Shown: positions 1-9,122, numbered from the stretch's first letter. The stretch: 64,000 nucleotides of DNA from Bradyrhizobium sp. WBOS07 (GCF_024585165.1 NZ_CP029008.1:1426001-1490000), one strand, 5' to 3'. The notes: a model not told the origin generated them from the letters alone. Translations and numbers: made by a program.

Positions 1-187
1 GCACCAGCGCCACCTGGTCGGCCGATGCCGACATCTGTGTCATCGCCCAGGCTGCGCCGACGCCCTGAATCAGCAGGCCGAGATTGGATAGCAGGCTGGC
101 GAGCCAGATGCGCCGGAACACGGTGTAGCGCAGCGGCGCGGTGATGCCGTCGGCGGCCATCTTCTGACGGTTTGGCTGCTCGGTCAT
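1..187 (-). CDS. MFS transporter, N-terminal fragment (cut by window edge)
   Basis: Only the first 62 codons are present. The ATG is at 185-187 on the minus strand and the frame runs open to base 1. The translation has a short polar N-terminus with a YTVFRRIWLASLLSNLG stretch entering a first membrane helix, then AWAMTQMS. This resembles the start of EntS-like (MFS_3) exporters. Substrate cannot be inferred from the fragment. It is divergent from the hydrolase gene starting at 336, with about 150 bp between them that could hold both promoters. I saw no clear operator there. Confidence 0.6.
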   Translation of the reverse strand, partial: MTEQPNRQKMAADGITAPLRYTVFRRIWLASLLSNLGLLIQGVGAAWAMTQMSASADQVALV

Positions 188-335
188 ATCCCCTTCCAAA
201 TGGGCTGGCAGAAGCGGTCCTGGGCGATCTTTGGCCGATTCCGGCAAATTCTTTGATGCCTGCGAAAGTCGTTCGCTGTCCAGTGGTTAGGCCGCTATAA
301 GCGGTGCAAAGAGACGGTTTGCCGGGGAGGAACAG

Positions 336-1706
336 ATGAAGCTGTCGCGACGGATGATCTTGCTGGGGGCCGGCAGCTTGCCCTTCGCAAGTGCGAGCTT
401 GCGGACGGGCGCAATCGCCCAGACCATTGCTGCTGCGCCGGGCAACGAGGTGCCGCCGATCCTGTTCGTGCACGGCAATGGCGACTATGACGCGCTCTGG
501 ATGACGACCTTGTGGCGGATGGAATCCAACGGCGTTCCGCGCGAGCACATGGCCGCGATCAATTTCACCGATCCCAATGCGCGCACCGACGACAAGGTCG
601 AGCAGGCGAACCGCTTCTCGACCGAGGACCAGCGCCGTGAGCTCACGGCTGCCATCGCCGAGCTCAAGCGCCGGACCGGAGCGGCGCGTGTCGCGCTGGT
701 CGGCAGCTCGCGCGGCGGCTATGCCATTCGCAACGTGATCAAGAATGGCGGCGCCGGCGACGTCAGCCACGCCGTCTTGTGCGGCACGCCCAACCACGGC
801 GTGTTTGCAACCGACGACCAGCCCAACAACGAATTCAACGGCCGCGGTGCGTTCCTGCGTGCGCTCAACGAGGGCGAGAGCGAGGTGACGCCGGGCGTCG
901 CCTTCCTGACGCTGCGCAGCGACGGCATGGACAAATACGCCCAGGCCGACGGCCGTTTCATCGGCAAGCCCGGCACGCCGACCGGCGTCACCAACGAAGG
1001 GCCGGAGCTGAAGGGCGCCACCAACCTCGTGCTCGGTGCGCTCGACCACCGCGAGGTGGCCTTTCACCCCAGGGCATTCCGCGAGATCTACAAGTTCATC
1101 GCCGGCCGGGAACCCGCGCGCATCGCAATCGTGCCGGAGCCGGTGGTCAGGCTGAGCGGCCTCGTCACCGGCACGCCCGGCGGCGTGCCGACCAATCGGC
1201 CGGTGGCGGGCGCAACCGTCGATATCTTCCGCGTCGATCCTGATACCGGTGAGCGCAAGGGCGGCGCCTTGCACAGCGCGACCACGGGCGCCGACGGCCG
1301 CTGGGGGCCGGCGCAGGTCGAGCCGTCCTGGTCGCTCGAATTCGTTCTGACGTCGCCGGGCGCGCCGATCACGCACATCTATCGCTCGCCCTTCCCGCGC
1401 TCGTCGGACGTCGTCCATTTGCGCGCCGCACGGCCGCTCGGGCCGTCCGACAAGGACGCCGGCGCGGTCGTCATCATGTCGCGGCCGCGCGGCTATTTCG
1501 GCCGGCCGCGGGACGTGGTGCTGCTGGATGGCAAGGAGCCGGCCGACGTCAAGCCGGGCGTGCCGACCGATTCGGCGGCAACATTGCGGCTTGCAGCCGG
1601 CGAGGTTGGACGTAACATCGTGGCTCAATTCGGCGAAGAACGGATTGTGGCGCGGGCCTGGGCCGCCCAGGAGAACAGGATTGCGATTGCCGAGCTGACT
1701 TACTAG
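336..1706 (+). CDS. Exported alpha/beta hydrolase with C-terminal beta-sandwich-like extension
   Basis: This 456-residue protein starts with a twin-arginine-like leader (SRRMILLGAG, residues 4-13) ending near an AQT cleavage site at about residue 30, so it is probably exported folded. The hydrolase core has ILFVHGNGD (42-50, oxyanion region) and the nucleophile elbow GSSRG with Ser125. LGALDHREVAFHP at about residue 233 likely carries the catalytic His. The last 190 residues (VRLSGLVTGTP onward) look like a carboxypeptidase-regulatory-type beta domain, unusual for a lipase-like enzyme. An ATG with upstream GGGGAGG supports this start. Substrate is unknown; esterase or lipase is the likeliest. 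The P450 gene follows 34 bp downstream on the same strand. Confidence 0.75.
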   Translation: MKLSRRMILLGAGSLPFASASLRTGAIAQTIAAAPGNEVPPILFVHGNGDYDALWMTTLWRMESNGVPREHMAAINFTDPNARTDDKVEQANRFSTEDQRRELTAAIAELKRRTGAARVALVGSSRGGYAIRNVIKNGGAGDVSHAVLCGTPNHGVFATDDQPNNEFNGRGAFLRALNEGESEVTPGVAFLTLRSDGMDKYAQADGRFIGKPGTPTGVTNEGPELKGATNLVLGALDHREVAFHPRAFREIYKFIAGREPARIAIVPEPVVRLSGLVTGTPGGVPTNRPVAGATVDIFRVDPDTGERKGGALHSATTGADGRWGPAQVEPSWSLEFVLTSPGAPITHIYRSPFPRSSDVVHLRAARPLGPSDKDAGAVVIMSRPRGYFGRPRDVVLLDGKEPADVKPGVPTDSAATLRLAAGEVGRNIVAQFGEERIVARAWAAQENRIAIAELTY

Positions 1707-1740
1707 CTGTTTGCCTGCGTACACCCTGCGGGAGAGAGCC

Positions 1741-3111
1741 ATGAATATCGCCAGCGTGCGTCGGCCCATCATCCCTCCGGCTCCTCCGCGTGCGCCCGAC
1801 GACATGTCGTTCTTCGGCCGTCTCGCCGTGATCCGGCGCAACATGATCGCGACCTGGGGTCAGCGCGCCTATGAGGAAGGCGTCATCAAGGGCCGCTTCT
1901 TCCTCCGCAACAGCTTCATCCTGAACCAGCCGGACGCGATCCGGCACGTCCTGCTCACCAATTACGAGAACTACACGCGCACGTCGGCGGGCATCCGCAT
2001 GCTGCGGCCGGTGCTGGGTGACGGGCTCCTGATCGCGGAGGGGCATTCCTGGACGTTCCAGCGCCGCACCCTCGCGCCGGCCTTCACGCCGCGCGCCACC
2101 GCGAACCTCGTTCCGCATATGACGGCGGTGCTCGACGAGACCATTGCCAAGCTGGACGCGCGCGTGGGGGAAGACATCGACCTGCGCGAGATCATGCAGC
2201 GCATGACGCTGGAGATCGCCGGGCGCACGATGTTCTCGTTCGGCATGGATCGGCATGGCGCGACCCTGCGCAACTTCATCATGGAATATGCCGCTCGGCT
2301 GGGACGGCCGTATCTGCTCGACATGGTGCTGCCGGTGTCCTGGCCGAGCCCGATGGATTTCGCCCGCGCCCGTTTCCGCAAGCGCTGGACCGAGTTCGTC
2401 GCCATGCTGATTGCCGAGCGGCGCGCAGCCGGCAAGAAGGACGGCGCGCCACCGCGGGACCTGTTCGATCTCATGGACGCGGCGCGCGATCCTGAGACCG
2501 GCAGGGGTTTTTCCGACGAGCAGCTCGTCGACGAGGTTGCGACCATGATCCTCGCCGGTCACGAGACCACGGCGACGGCGCTGTTCTGGGCGCTCTATCT
2601 GCTCGCGCTCGATCCCGACACGCAGGAGGAGGTCGCCTCTGAAACGCGCGGCGAGCATCTCGACAGCATGGCCGACATCGACCGGCAGAAGCTCACCCGC
2701 GCGGTGATCGACGAGACCATGCGGCTCTATCCGCCGGCGTTTCTGGTCGCACGCGCCGCGCGCGACAAGGACAATGCGGCCGGAATCGAGATCGGCAAGG
2801 GCGACATCATCATGATCGCGCCCTGGCTGCTGCACCGGCACGAGAAGCTGTGGGATCAGCCGAACGCGTTCATTCCAAAACGCTTCCTGTCGAACGAGGC
2901 GCCCGACCGCTTCGCCTACCTGCCGTTCGGCGCGGGACCGCGCGTCTGCGTCGGCGCGCCGTTCGCGCAAGCCGAATCCGTGCTGGCGCTGGCCCGGCTG
3001 ATCGGTGCCTTCCGGGTCGAACTCGCCGATACCGCAAATCCCGTGGTCCCGCTCGGCGTCGTCACGACCCAGCCGGACCACTCACCCATGTTCCGCATCA
3101 CGCGTCGGTAA
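1741..3111 (+). CDS. Cytochrome P450
   Basis: This is a 456-residue soluble bacterial P450. The I-helix motif AGHETTA supplies the proton-relay acid and Thr, ETMRLYP is the ExxR motif, and FGAGPRVCVG carries the heme-thiolate Cys403. I chose the ATG at 1741 because GGGAGAG lies just upstream; an in-frame TTG at 1711 would add ten residues but has no ribosome site. It probably acts as a monooxygenase, but no ferredoxin or reductase gene is adjacent and substrate cannot be deduced. AGHETTA resembles fatty-acid or terpenoid hydroxylating clans more than the camphor type. It may be cotranscribed with the hydrolase upstream. Confidence 0.92.
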   Translation: MNIASVRRPIIPPAPPRAPDDMSFFGRLAVIRRNMIATWGQRAYEEGVIKGRFFLRNSFILNQPDAIRHVLLTNYENYTRTSAGIRMLRPVLGDGLLIAEGHSWTFQRRTLAPAFTPRATANLVPHMTAVLDETIAKLDARVGEDIDLREIMQRMTLEIAGRTMFSFGMDRHGATLRNFIMEYAARLGRPYLLDMVLPVSWPSPMDFARARFRKRWTEFVAMLIAERRAAGKKDGAPPRDLFDLMDAARDPETGRGFSDEQLVDEVATMILAGHETTATALFWALYLLALDPDTQEEVASETRGEHLDSMADIDRQKLTRAVIDETMRLYPPAFLVARAARDKDNAAGIEIGKGDIIMIAPWLLHRHEKLWDQPNAFIPKRFLSNEAPDRFAYLPFGAGPRVCVGAPFAQAESVLALARLIGAFRVELADTANPVVPLGVVTTQPDHSPMFRITRR

Positions 3112-3161
3112 CAGGCGACTGTTTGGCCGGCGGCGTGATCGATCCGAGATAGAGTCCCGCC

Positions 3162-4571
3162 ATGAGCGACATCCAGGCCCAGTTTTCCGTTCTGAAGCAG
3201 ACCGCCGATCCGAAGGTGGTCGATGCGATCGTGCGCCTCATCGAGAATGGTGAGGATCACGAGCTCAACCGCGTCAACGTCCTCGATTTCTCCACGCAGC
3301 ACGGCCTCGATGAGGAGCGCGCGATCTCCGCCTTCCTGCATTCGGCGCGGCTCGGGCTGTTCGATCTCGGCTGGAACGTGCTGTGCCCGGGATGCGGCGG
3401 CGTGCTCGGCGCGCATTCGACCCTGAAGGCGCTCAAGCCCGACGACTATCATTGCGCACTCTGCGCCTGCGGCTACAAGGCCTCCGTCGACGATCAGGTC
3501 GAGGTCTCCTTCACCGTCAACCCGCGTGTCCGGCGCATCGCGGCGCACGACCCCGATACGCTTCCGGTGTGGGACTACTTCAAGCAGGTGTTCTGGAGCT
3601 CCGGTGTCGACTTCAACAAGGAATCGTTCGCGACGCTTGCCAACGAGGTGACGCTCGACACGATGGAGCTGCCGGCAGGCGAGAAGGCGACCATGTCGCT
3701 GCAGCTGCCGAGCGACTTCGTCATCATCTTCGAGCCGGTGACGCACGCCGCCCATTTCATCGACGTTCAGGGCGAGCCGACCAAGGACCGGCAGCAGCTC
3801 GCCATCATGTACAACAAGGTGCAGGCCCCAACCGGGACCACGACCATGCGACCCGGCCCGCTGCGGCTGTCGCTGGAGAACCAAGCCGGCGTGCGCGTGT
3901 TGCCGTCGGTGTTCATCGCGGCCGAAGCGCTCCACCATCTCATCGGCAAGCGCAAGCCGTTCCTGACCGCCAAGCGGATGCTGTCGAACCAGACCTTCCG
4001 CGACGTGTTCAAGGCGGACAATCTCAGTCTCGATCAGCGGCTCCAGATCACCTCGCTCACCTTCCTGTTCACCGATCTGAAGGGTTCGACCGCGCTCTAT
4101 GAACGGGTCGGCGATCTCGCCGCCTTCGACCTCGTGCGCGCGCATTTCCATGCTCTGCTCGGGATCATCTCCTCCGAGAAGGGCGCGGTGGTGAAGACCA
4201 TCGGCGATGCCGTGATGGCGACCTTCGTCCGTCCCGAGCACGCCATCGTCGCTGGCCTGCGGATGCGCGCGGCCATGGACGAGCTCAACAAGCAGCGCGG
4301 CACCGACGATCTCATCGTCAAGATCGGCATCCATGAAGGCCCTTGCCTCGCGGTGATGCTCAATGAGCGGCAGGATTATTTCGGCCAGACCGTCAACATT
4401 GCCGCCCGCGTGCAGAGCCTGTCGACAGCGCAGGAAATCCACATCACCGGCCCGGTGCTCGACGCGCCCGCGGTCGCGGAAGTGCTGGAGCAGCGCGCGA
4501 TCAAGCCGATCCAGAAACAGGCGGCGCTGCGCGGCATCGCCGACAAGATAGTGGTGTACGAGATTCCGTGA
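3162..4571 (+). CDS. Class III adenylate/guanylate cyclase with N-terminal DUF5939 domain
   Basis: This 469-residue protein probably makes cAMP (or cGMP). Its C-terminal third (about 295-455) is a class III cyclase domain: LTFLFTDLKGST and TIGDAVMATF provide the two metal Asp residues, and YFGQTVNIAARVQS is the transition-state region. The N-terminal 280 residues match the DUF5939 sensor module and include a Cys4 zinc-ribbon-like site (LCPGCGG at 75-78 and HCALCAC at 98-103). There are no membrane segments, so the enzyme is cytosolic. It stands alone, 50 bp after the P450, and nothing nearby indicates what the sensor detects. The window's Crp-type regulator is a possible but unproven cAMP target. 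Confidence 0.88.
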   Translation: MSDIQAQFSVLKQTADPKVVDAIVRLIENGEDHELNRVNVLDFSTQHGLDEERAISAFLHSARLGLFDLGWNVLCPGCGGVLGAHSTLKALKPDDYHCALCACGYKASVDDQVEVSFTVNPRVRRIAAHDPDTLPVWDYFKQVFWSSGVDFNKESFATLANEVTLDTMELPAGEKATMSLQLPSDFVIIFEPVTHAAHFIDVQGEPTKDRQQLAIMYNKVQAPTGTTTMRPGPLRLSLENQAGVRVLPSVFIAAEALHHLIGKRKPFLTAKRMLSNQTFRDVFKADNLSLDQRLQITSLTFLFTDLKGSTALYERVGDLAAFDLVRAHFHALLGIISSEKGAVVKTIGDAVMATFVRPEHAIVAGLRMRAAMDELNKQRGTDDLIVKIGIHEGPCLAVMLNERQDYFGQTVNIAARVQSLSTAQEIHITGPVLDAPAVAEVLEQRAIKPIQKQAALRGIADKIVVYEIP

Positions 4572-4577
4572 GTTGCT

Positions 4578-4700
4578 GTCGTCCCTTGCGAACGCAGGGA
4601 CCTATATCGCGTGATTTCTGGAATGGGCAGGATGCTGAATGCGCAAGTCGCCGCCACACTTCGGTCTGTGGTTACGGGTCCCTGCGTTCGCAGGGGCGAC
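4578..4700. repeat. Imperfect palindromic intergenic repeat, about 123 bp
   Basis: The arms GTCGTCCCTTGCGAACGC (left) and its near-complement ending GCAGGGGCGAC (right) enclose about 70 bp. It belongs to the same broad family as the elements at 42203 and 54126, which share the GTCGTCCC...GGGACC and TTACGGGTCC pieces. It lies after the cyclase stop codon and could fold into a long RNA hairpin. Confidence 0.7.
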
Positions 4701-4771
4701 ATTTGAAGGCTAGTCGCACTACTCGCGCCCGATGCGCAGCGGTCATATTGCCGAAACGTAATGCAGTGCGG

Positions 4772-4796
4772 GGAACTGACGCACGTTGCGCCGGTT
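4772..4796 (+). promoter_or_regulatory. Candidate EcfG (general stress) promoter
   Basis: GGAAC at 4772-4776 and GGTT at 4793-4796 are separated by 16 bp. The alphaproteobacterial EcfG consensus is GGAAC-N16/17-CGTT, so the -10 has one mismatch. The element is about 70 bp before the TerB-fold gene start at 4868, a plausible distance. It could be chance. Confidence 0.3.
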
Positions 4797-4867
4797 GAGT
4801 TTCCTGCTCATATAATACCAGTAACAGCCCGCGCTCCTCGCGGCTGCATCGATTTCGAAGGACCACT

Positions 4868-5398
4868 ATGCTCGACGGCCTGCGCCAATTCATCGCCGAC
4901 ATTGTCGCCCCCCATGACCAGAGCCGCACCTTCGCTGACAGCGACTATCGGTTGGCGGCGACCGCGCTGCTGGTCCACGTGGTCTCACTGGACGGCCAGC
5001 CGACGGCCGCCGAGCGGCGCAAGCTGCACAGTCTGATCGAAAGCCATTTTGGGCTCGATCACGGCGCTGCGGATCGCCTGATCGCGGACGCCACCGAGGT
5101 CGAGGGCGAGGCGGTGGACCTCTATCACTTCACCAGCATCATCATGCGCTCGCTCGACGAGGAGGGTCGCAAGCGCATCGTTCGGATGATGTGGGAGCTG
5201 GTCTTTGCCGACGGCCAGGTCAGCGAGTTCGAAGACAACGTCGTCTGGCGCGCCTCCGATCTGCTCGGGATTTCCCAGCGGGACCGGATCGAGCTGAAGC
5301 ATATTGTGGCCGAGCGTGTCGGTGGCCAGGGGAAGGATGCGCCGTCGACGGCTGACCCTATCCCGCCTGGTGGATTGCTTCCCACGCGAGCCACATGA
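4868..5398 (+). CDS. TerB-like (tellurite-resistance fold) protein
   Basis: This is a 176-residue, all-alpha, soluble protein of the TerB/DjlA-like family. The core (about 20-150) contains AATALLVHVVSLDGQPTAAE and MWELVFADGQVSEFEDNVVW, the two acidic repeats (DG near the start of each half) typical of this metal-binding fold. In stand-alone proteins like this the function is not known, and there is no ter operon nearby to suggest tellurite resistance. The tail beyond about residue 155 is disordered. The ATG at 4868 follows CGAAGGA. A possible stress promoter lies upstream. Confidence 0.75.
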   Translation: MLDGLRQFIADIVAPHDQSRTFADSDYRLAATALLVHVVSLDGQPTAAERRKLHSLIESHFGLDHGAADRLIADATEVEGEAVDLYHFTSIIMRSLDEEGRKRIVRMMWELVFADGQVSEFEDNVVWRASDLLGISQRDRIELKHIVAERVGGQGKDAPSTADPIPPGGLLPTRAT

Positions 5399-5581
5399 CG
5401 AAACTTTAAGGTGGGCCGGGCGGCCCTGCTTGGCTGATTCGCCCGCGAATGCCTGTCCTTCCTGCTCCCCTGTCGCCCGCTCAAGCCGCCATTCCGCCGG
5501 CGCCGCTTGCCTGTCGCGCTCGGCTTATGCTCTCGTTCAGCCATTGCGGGGCCAAAGACTTCCATTCAAGAGACTTCGATC

Positions 5582-6361
5582 GTGACTGAGCGGGTAACGT
5601 TGATCACCGGGGCCTCTGCGGGCATAGGGACGGAGCTGGCGCGCGTATTCGCCACCAACGGACATCGCCTGGCATTGACGGCGCGGCGCGCGGATCGATT
5701 GGAGGCGCTCGCGCGCGAACTCGCGGCCAAGGGCGGCAAGAAGCCGATCGTGATCGCCTGCGATCTCGAGGACCCCGCCGCCGGCGAGACGATCGCGGCG
5801 GCGCTCGCCGCCGAGGGCGTCGAGCTCGACCACCTCGTCAACAATGCCGGCTTCGGCGTGTTCGGCGATGCCATCGAGCGCGACCGCGACGAGCAGATCG
5901 GGATCGTCGATGTCAACGTGCGGGCCCTGACGGATCTGTCGCTGCGCTTTGCCGATCAGCTCATCAGGAACAAGGGCGGTCTTCTCAACGTGGGCTCGGT
6001 CGCGGGCTTCCTGCCCGGTCCCGGCATGGCCGTCTATTATGCCTCCAAGGCCTACGTGATTTCCTTCACCGAAGCGCTCCGGGCCGAGCTCGCGCCGCGC
6101 GGCGTTCGCGTTACCGTGCTTTGCCCGGGCCCCGTGCCCACCGAATTCCAGGCGCGCGCCGGCGTCGGGTCCCAACACGATACCGCCCTTCTCAATGTTT
6201 CAGCCACCGATGTCGCGCAGGAGGCGTATCGTGGCCTGATGGCCAACAAACGGGCAGTGCTGCCCGGTCTCGGCATCAAGATTGTGCCGTTGGCGCTGCG
6301 CTTCTTCCCGCGCGGCTTCATCCTGGCCGCGACGAGCCGGTTCCAGAGGCGCAGGCATTAG
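5582..6361 (+). CDS. Short-chain dehydrogenase/reductase (SDR)
   Basis: This 259-residue classical SDR binds NAD(P): TGASAGIG at the N-terminus is the Rossmann glycine motif, CDLEDP the adenine-ring contact, NNAGFGVFG the structural motif, and YYASK holds the catalytic Tyr and Lys after the Ser of NVGSVAGF. The Arg residues in TARRADRLEAL suggest NADP preference. I placed the start at the GTG at 5582, since an in-frame extension to 5507 adds a non-family N-terminus. Substrate is unknown. It resembles DltE-type SDRs of the acyl/polyol kind, and the basic, hydrophobic C-terminus (GIKIVPLALRFFPRGFI) could touch membrane. Confidence 0.85.
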   Translation: MTERVTLITGASAGIGTELARVFATNGHRLALTARRADRLEALARELAAKGGKKPIVIACDLEDPAAGETIAAALAAEGVELDHLVNNAGFGVFGDAIERDRDEQIGIVDVNVRALTDLSLRFADQLIRNKGGLLNVGSVAGFLPGPGMAVYYASKAYVISFTEALRAELAPRGVRVTVLCPGPVPTEFQARAGVGSQHDTALLNVSATDVAQEAYRGLMANKRAVLPGLGIKIVPLALRFFPRGFILAATSRFQRRRH

Positions 6362-6485
6362 AGAATCCTGGAGCTCCCGTAATGGCCCGGAGCTTGCTTC
6401 ACCTTCGATCTGTGCGCGAACTCACACGATGTTAACCGTCGCTTAGCTATGCTGGCGGTCTGAACCGATAGCACTCGCAGAGGCC

Positions 6486-7280
6486 ATGTCGTTCCGGACG
6501 GACAGGTTTGGTGGCGCAGAATTGGTGCCCTTCCGAAAGAAGGCGCCGAGCGCTGCCGCACCCGAAAGCCGTTTGCCGGTCTTGATCGTCCTGCATCAGG
6601 AATGCTCGACCCCGGGCCGGGTCGGCAATGCGCTCCGCGCGCGTGGCCACGCCCTGGACATTCGCCGTCCCCGCTTCGGCGATCCGCTGCCGGAGACGCT
6701 CGACGAGCATGCCGGCGCCGTCTTCTTCGGCGGCCCGATGAGCGCCAACGATCCCGACGACTACATCCGGCGCGAGATCGACTGGCTCGAGATTCCGCTG
6801 CGCGAGCAGCGGCCGTTCCTCGGCATCTGCCTTGGCGCCCAGATGCTCGCGATGCAGCTCGGTGCCCGCGTCGCGCCGCATGCCGATGCGCTGACCCAGA
6901 TCGGTTACTACCCGATCCGCCCGACCGCCGCGGGCCGCGCGCTCTGCCCGGCCTGGCCGGCTCAGGTCTATCACTGGCACCGCGAGGGATTCGAGCTGGC
7001 GGCCGGCGCCGAGCTGCTCGCGGAGGGCGACGATTTTCCGGTGCAGGCGTTCCGCGCTCGCAATGCCTTCGGGGTGCAGTTTCATCCTGACGTGACCTAC
7101 GCGATGATGCATCGCTGGACCACGCGTGGCTACGACGGCTTCAGCGCGCCCGGAGCGCGGCAGCGGCATCATCATTTCGCGGATCGTGCGGTCTACGATG
7201 CCGCAGAGCGCGCCTGGCTCGATCACTTTATCGACCGCTGGCTGGCGCGGCGGCCGGTGCTGGCCCAAGCCGCCGAGTAA
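6486..7280 (+). CDS. Class I glutamine amidotransferase-like protein
   Basis: The 264-residue protein is a free-standing GATase1 domain like those annotated as GMP-synthase-type glutamine amidotransferases. GICLGAQML contains the nucleophile Cys115, and VQFHPDVTY holds the catalytic His. The preceding FFGGPMSANDPD is the usual oxyanion-strand motif. No synthetase partner is encoded beside it. Relatives hydrolyse gamma-glutamyl compounds or are of unknown specificity. The start at 6486 gives a basic N-terminal extension before LPVLIVLHQE. The ORF is isolated by about 110-bp gaps on both sides. Confidence 0.82.
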   Translation: MSFRTDRFGGAELVPFRKKAPSAAAPESRLPVLIVLHQECSTPGRVGNALRARGHALDIRRPRFGDPLPETLDEHAGAVFFGGPMSANDPDDYIRREIDWLEIPLREQRPFLGICLGAQMLAMQLGARVAPHADALTQIGYYPIRPTAAGRALCPAWPAQVYHWHREGFELAAGAELLAEGDDFPVQAFRARNAFGVQFHPDVTYAMMHRWTTRGYDGFSAPGARQRHHHFADRAVYDAAERAWLDHFIDRWLARRPVLAQAAE

Positions 7281-7393
7281 CCTGCGCCCTTCACGCAGGC
7301 TCTTGGCGCAAGTCCTCGCGCCGCTCCCTGATATGCTAGGCTCTCCGCCAACGAGCGCGCACCAATGCGTACCGGCAAACAAGGGAGAGCGTC

Positions 7394-8206
7394 ATGGCCT
7401 ACGAGCACATTCTCTATGAGGTGAGCGACAAGATCGCGACCATCACGCTCAATCGCCCTGATCGCATGAATGCGTGGACGCCGACCATGGAGCGCGACGT
7501 GCGTCATGCGATGGAAGCCTCAAGCGCCGACGACAATGTCCGCGTCATCGTGCTCACCGGCGCGGGCCGCGCGTTCTGCGCCGGCGCCGACATGGATGCG
7601 TTGAAGGGGCTCGACCCTGACGACGTCAGGCGCGCCTCGAACCTGCCGCCCTTCGACATGAACCGCCGTCCGGACTGGCAGACGCGCTACGGCTATTATC
7701 CCTCGATCAAGAAGCCGGTCATCGCCATGCTCAATGGCGCCACCGCGGGCATCGGCCTCGTCCACGCGCTCTACTGCGATCTGCGCTTTGCCGCCGACAA
7801 TACGGTGTTCACCACAGCCTTCGCGCGGCGCGGACTGATCGCCGAGCACGGCATCAGCTGGATGCTGCCGCGCATCGTCGGTCATGCCAATGCGATGGAT
7901 CTCCTGCTTTCGGCGCGGCGCGTGTCGAGCGAGGAAGCCCTTCGGATCGGGCTGGTGAACCGGCTCTGCTCGCCTGAAAGGCTGCGCGAGGAGACCTACG
8001 CCTATGCCCGCGATCTCGCCGATGTCGTCTCGCCGAGTGCGATGGCCGTGATCAAGCGCCAGCTCTACGAGGTGCCGTTCCAGACCCTGGCCGAGGCGAC
8101 GATCGAAGCCAACCGGGAGATGATGGTAGCGCTGGCCGGCAGCGATTTCCGGGAGGGGGTGGCGAGCTTCATGGAAAAGCGGCCGCCGAGATTTACGGGG
8201 AGGTAG
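7394..8206 (+). CDS. Enoyl-CoA hydratase/isomerase family protein
   Basis: This 270-residue crotonase-fold enzyme has the CoA-binding ITLNRPDRMNAW, the oxyanion-hole pair AGRAFCAGADM and NGATAGIG, and a C-terminal EGVASFMEKRPPRF helix typical of the family. It probably acts in fatty-acid or aromatic acyl-CoA degradation. The position of the usual first catalytic Glu (after the GATAGIG helix) reads HALYCDLRFA, so hydratase activity is not certain and an isomerase or hydrolase role is possible. GGGAGAG precedes the ATG by a good distance. The stop is close to the tandem repeat at 8226. Confidence 0.88.
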   Translation: MAYEHILYEVSDKIATITLNRPDRMNAWTPTMERDVRHAMEASSADDNVRVIVLTGAGRAFCAGADMDALKGLDPDDVRRASNLPPFDMNRRPDWQTRYGYYPSIKKPVIAMLNGATAGIGLVHALYCDLRFAADNTVFTTAFARRGLIAEHGISWMLPRIVGHANAMDLLLSARRVSSEEALRIGLVNRLCSPERLREETYAYARDLADVVSPSAMAVIKRQLYEVPFQTLAEATIEANREMMVALAGSDFREGVASFMEKRPPRFTGR

Positions 8207-8225
8207 GGGGAGGTTTTGGTAAACA

Positions 8226-8554
8226 GTCCGTCTTCGCCCTGCGGGCTACGCCGGACACCACGCTTCGCCCTTCAGGCTCCGTCGTGGCTGCGCCACGCGT
8301 AGCCCGGAATGGTTCGGCTGGACATGTTGGATTTGCTGAGCCGGTCCGTCTTCGCCCTGCGGGCTTCGCCGGACACCACGCTTCGCCCTGCGGGCTCCGA
8401 CGTGGCTGCGCCACGCGTAGCGCGGAATGGTTTGGCTGGACATGTTGGATTTGCTGAGCCGGTCCGTCTTCGCCCTGCGGGCTACGCCGGACACCACGCT
8501 TCGCCCTTCAGGCTCTCTCGTGGCTGCGCCACGCGTAGCCCGCAGGGCGAAGCG

Positions 8555-8557
<3 letters not shown>
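8226..8557. repeat. 118-bp tandem repeat, 2.7 copies, abutting tRNA-Ala
   Basis: The word GTCCGTCTTCGCCCTGCGGG recurs at 8226, 8344 and 8462, exactly 118 bp apart. Copies 1 and 2 are complete and copy 3 matches to about 8542. Each copy contains an internal palindrome (GTGGCTGCGCCAC) and a second occurrence of CGCTTCGCCCT. From 8541 the sequence turns into the complement of the unit (CGCAGGGCGAAGCGTGG), which runs into the CCA end of the tRNA gene. The array is downstream of the tRNA in the direction of tRNA transcription. Confidence 0.9.
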
Positions 8558-8630
<73 letters not shown>

Positions 8631-8831
8631 TTTTGCTGGCCGCTCTGGTCAATGCGGCCGACAACCGGGCGCCATTTAAGTCCCCGCCAAGGTCAAGTCA
8701 AGGACGGGTGTCACCCGGTTTTAGCCATTCGGGGCGCGACTCCCTTGTTTGGGCGGGGGGGAACCGATATCTAGCAAAAGGCGTCATCCGACCGCCGCCC
8801 GAATTATCAAAAGCCAGAGTCTTCAAACGCC

Positions 8832-9122
8832 ATGCGTGCCGTTCTCGACATCGTCATCATCGTGCTCGACCTCTACGTCTGGCTGCTGATCGCCTCCGCG
8901 ATCCTGTCCTGGCTGATCGCCTTCAACGTCGTGAACACGCGCAACCAGTTCGTGTCGGCGGTGGCGGAGTTCCTGTACCGGATCACCGAGCCGGTGCTGG
9001 CACCGATTCGCAATTTCCTGCCCAGCCTCGGCGGCCTCGACATCTCGCCGATCATCCTGATCCTGATCATCATGTTCATCGAGCGAGTGATCCTGTACTA
9101 CATCTACCCCAACGTGGTCTGA
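8832..9122 (+). CDS. YggT family membrane protein
   Basis: This 96-residue inner-membrane protein has two hydrophobic segments (about 3-30 and 68-92) with the family motif YRITEPVLAPIRNFLP between them, followed by GGLDISPIILILII. YggT proteins are conserved near cell-division, ion-stress and translation genes, but their biochemical function is not established. It is first in a conserved run with the DUF167 gene (15 bp later) and folD, likely one transcript. Confidence 0.93.
   Translation: MRAVLDIVIIVLDLYVWLLIASAILSWLIAFNVVNTRNQFVSAVAEFLYRITEPVLAPIRNFLPSLGGLDISPIILILIIMFIERVILYYIYPNVV

Noticed and set aside
1549..4442. Long minus-strand frames (1549-3081 and 2916-4442)
   Set aside because: Antisense to the P450 and cyclase genes. 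Composition is His/Arg/Asp-rich and typical of reverse-frame artefacts.
4868..5398. Tellurite-resistance operon
   Set aside because: Only a TerB-fold protein is present. No terC, terD or terZ neighbours occur.
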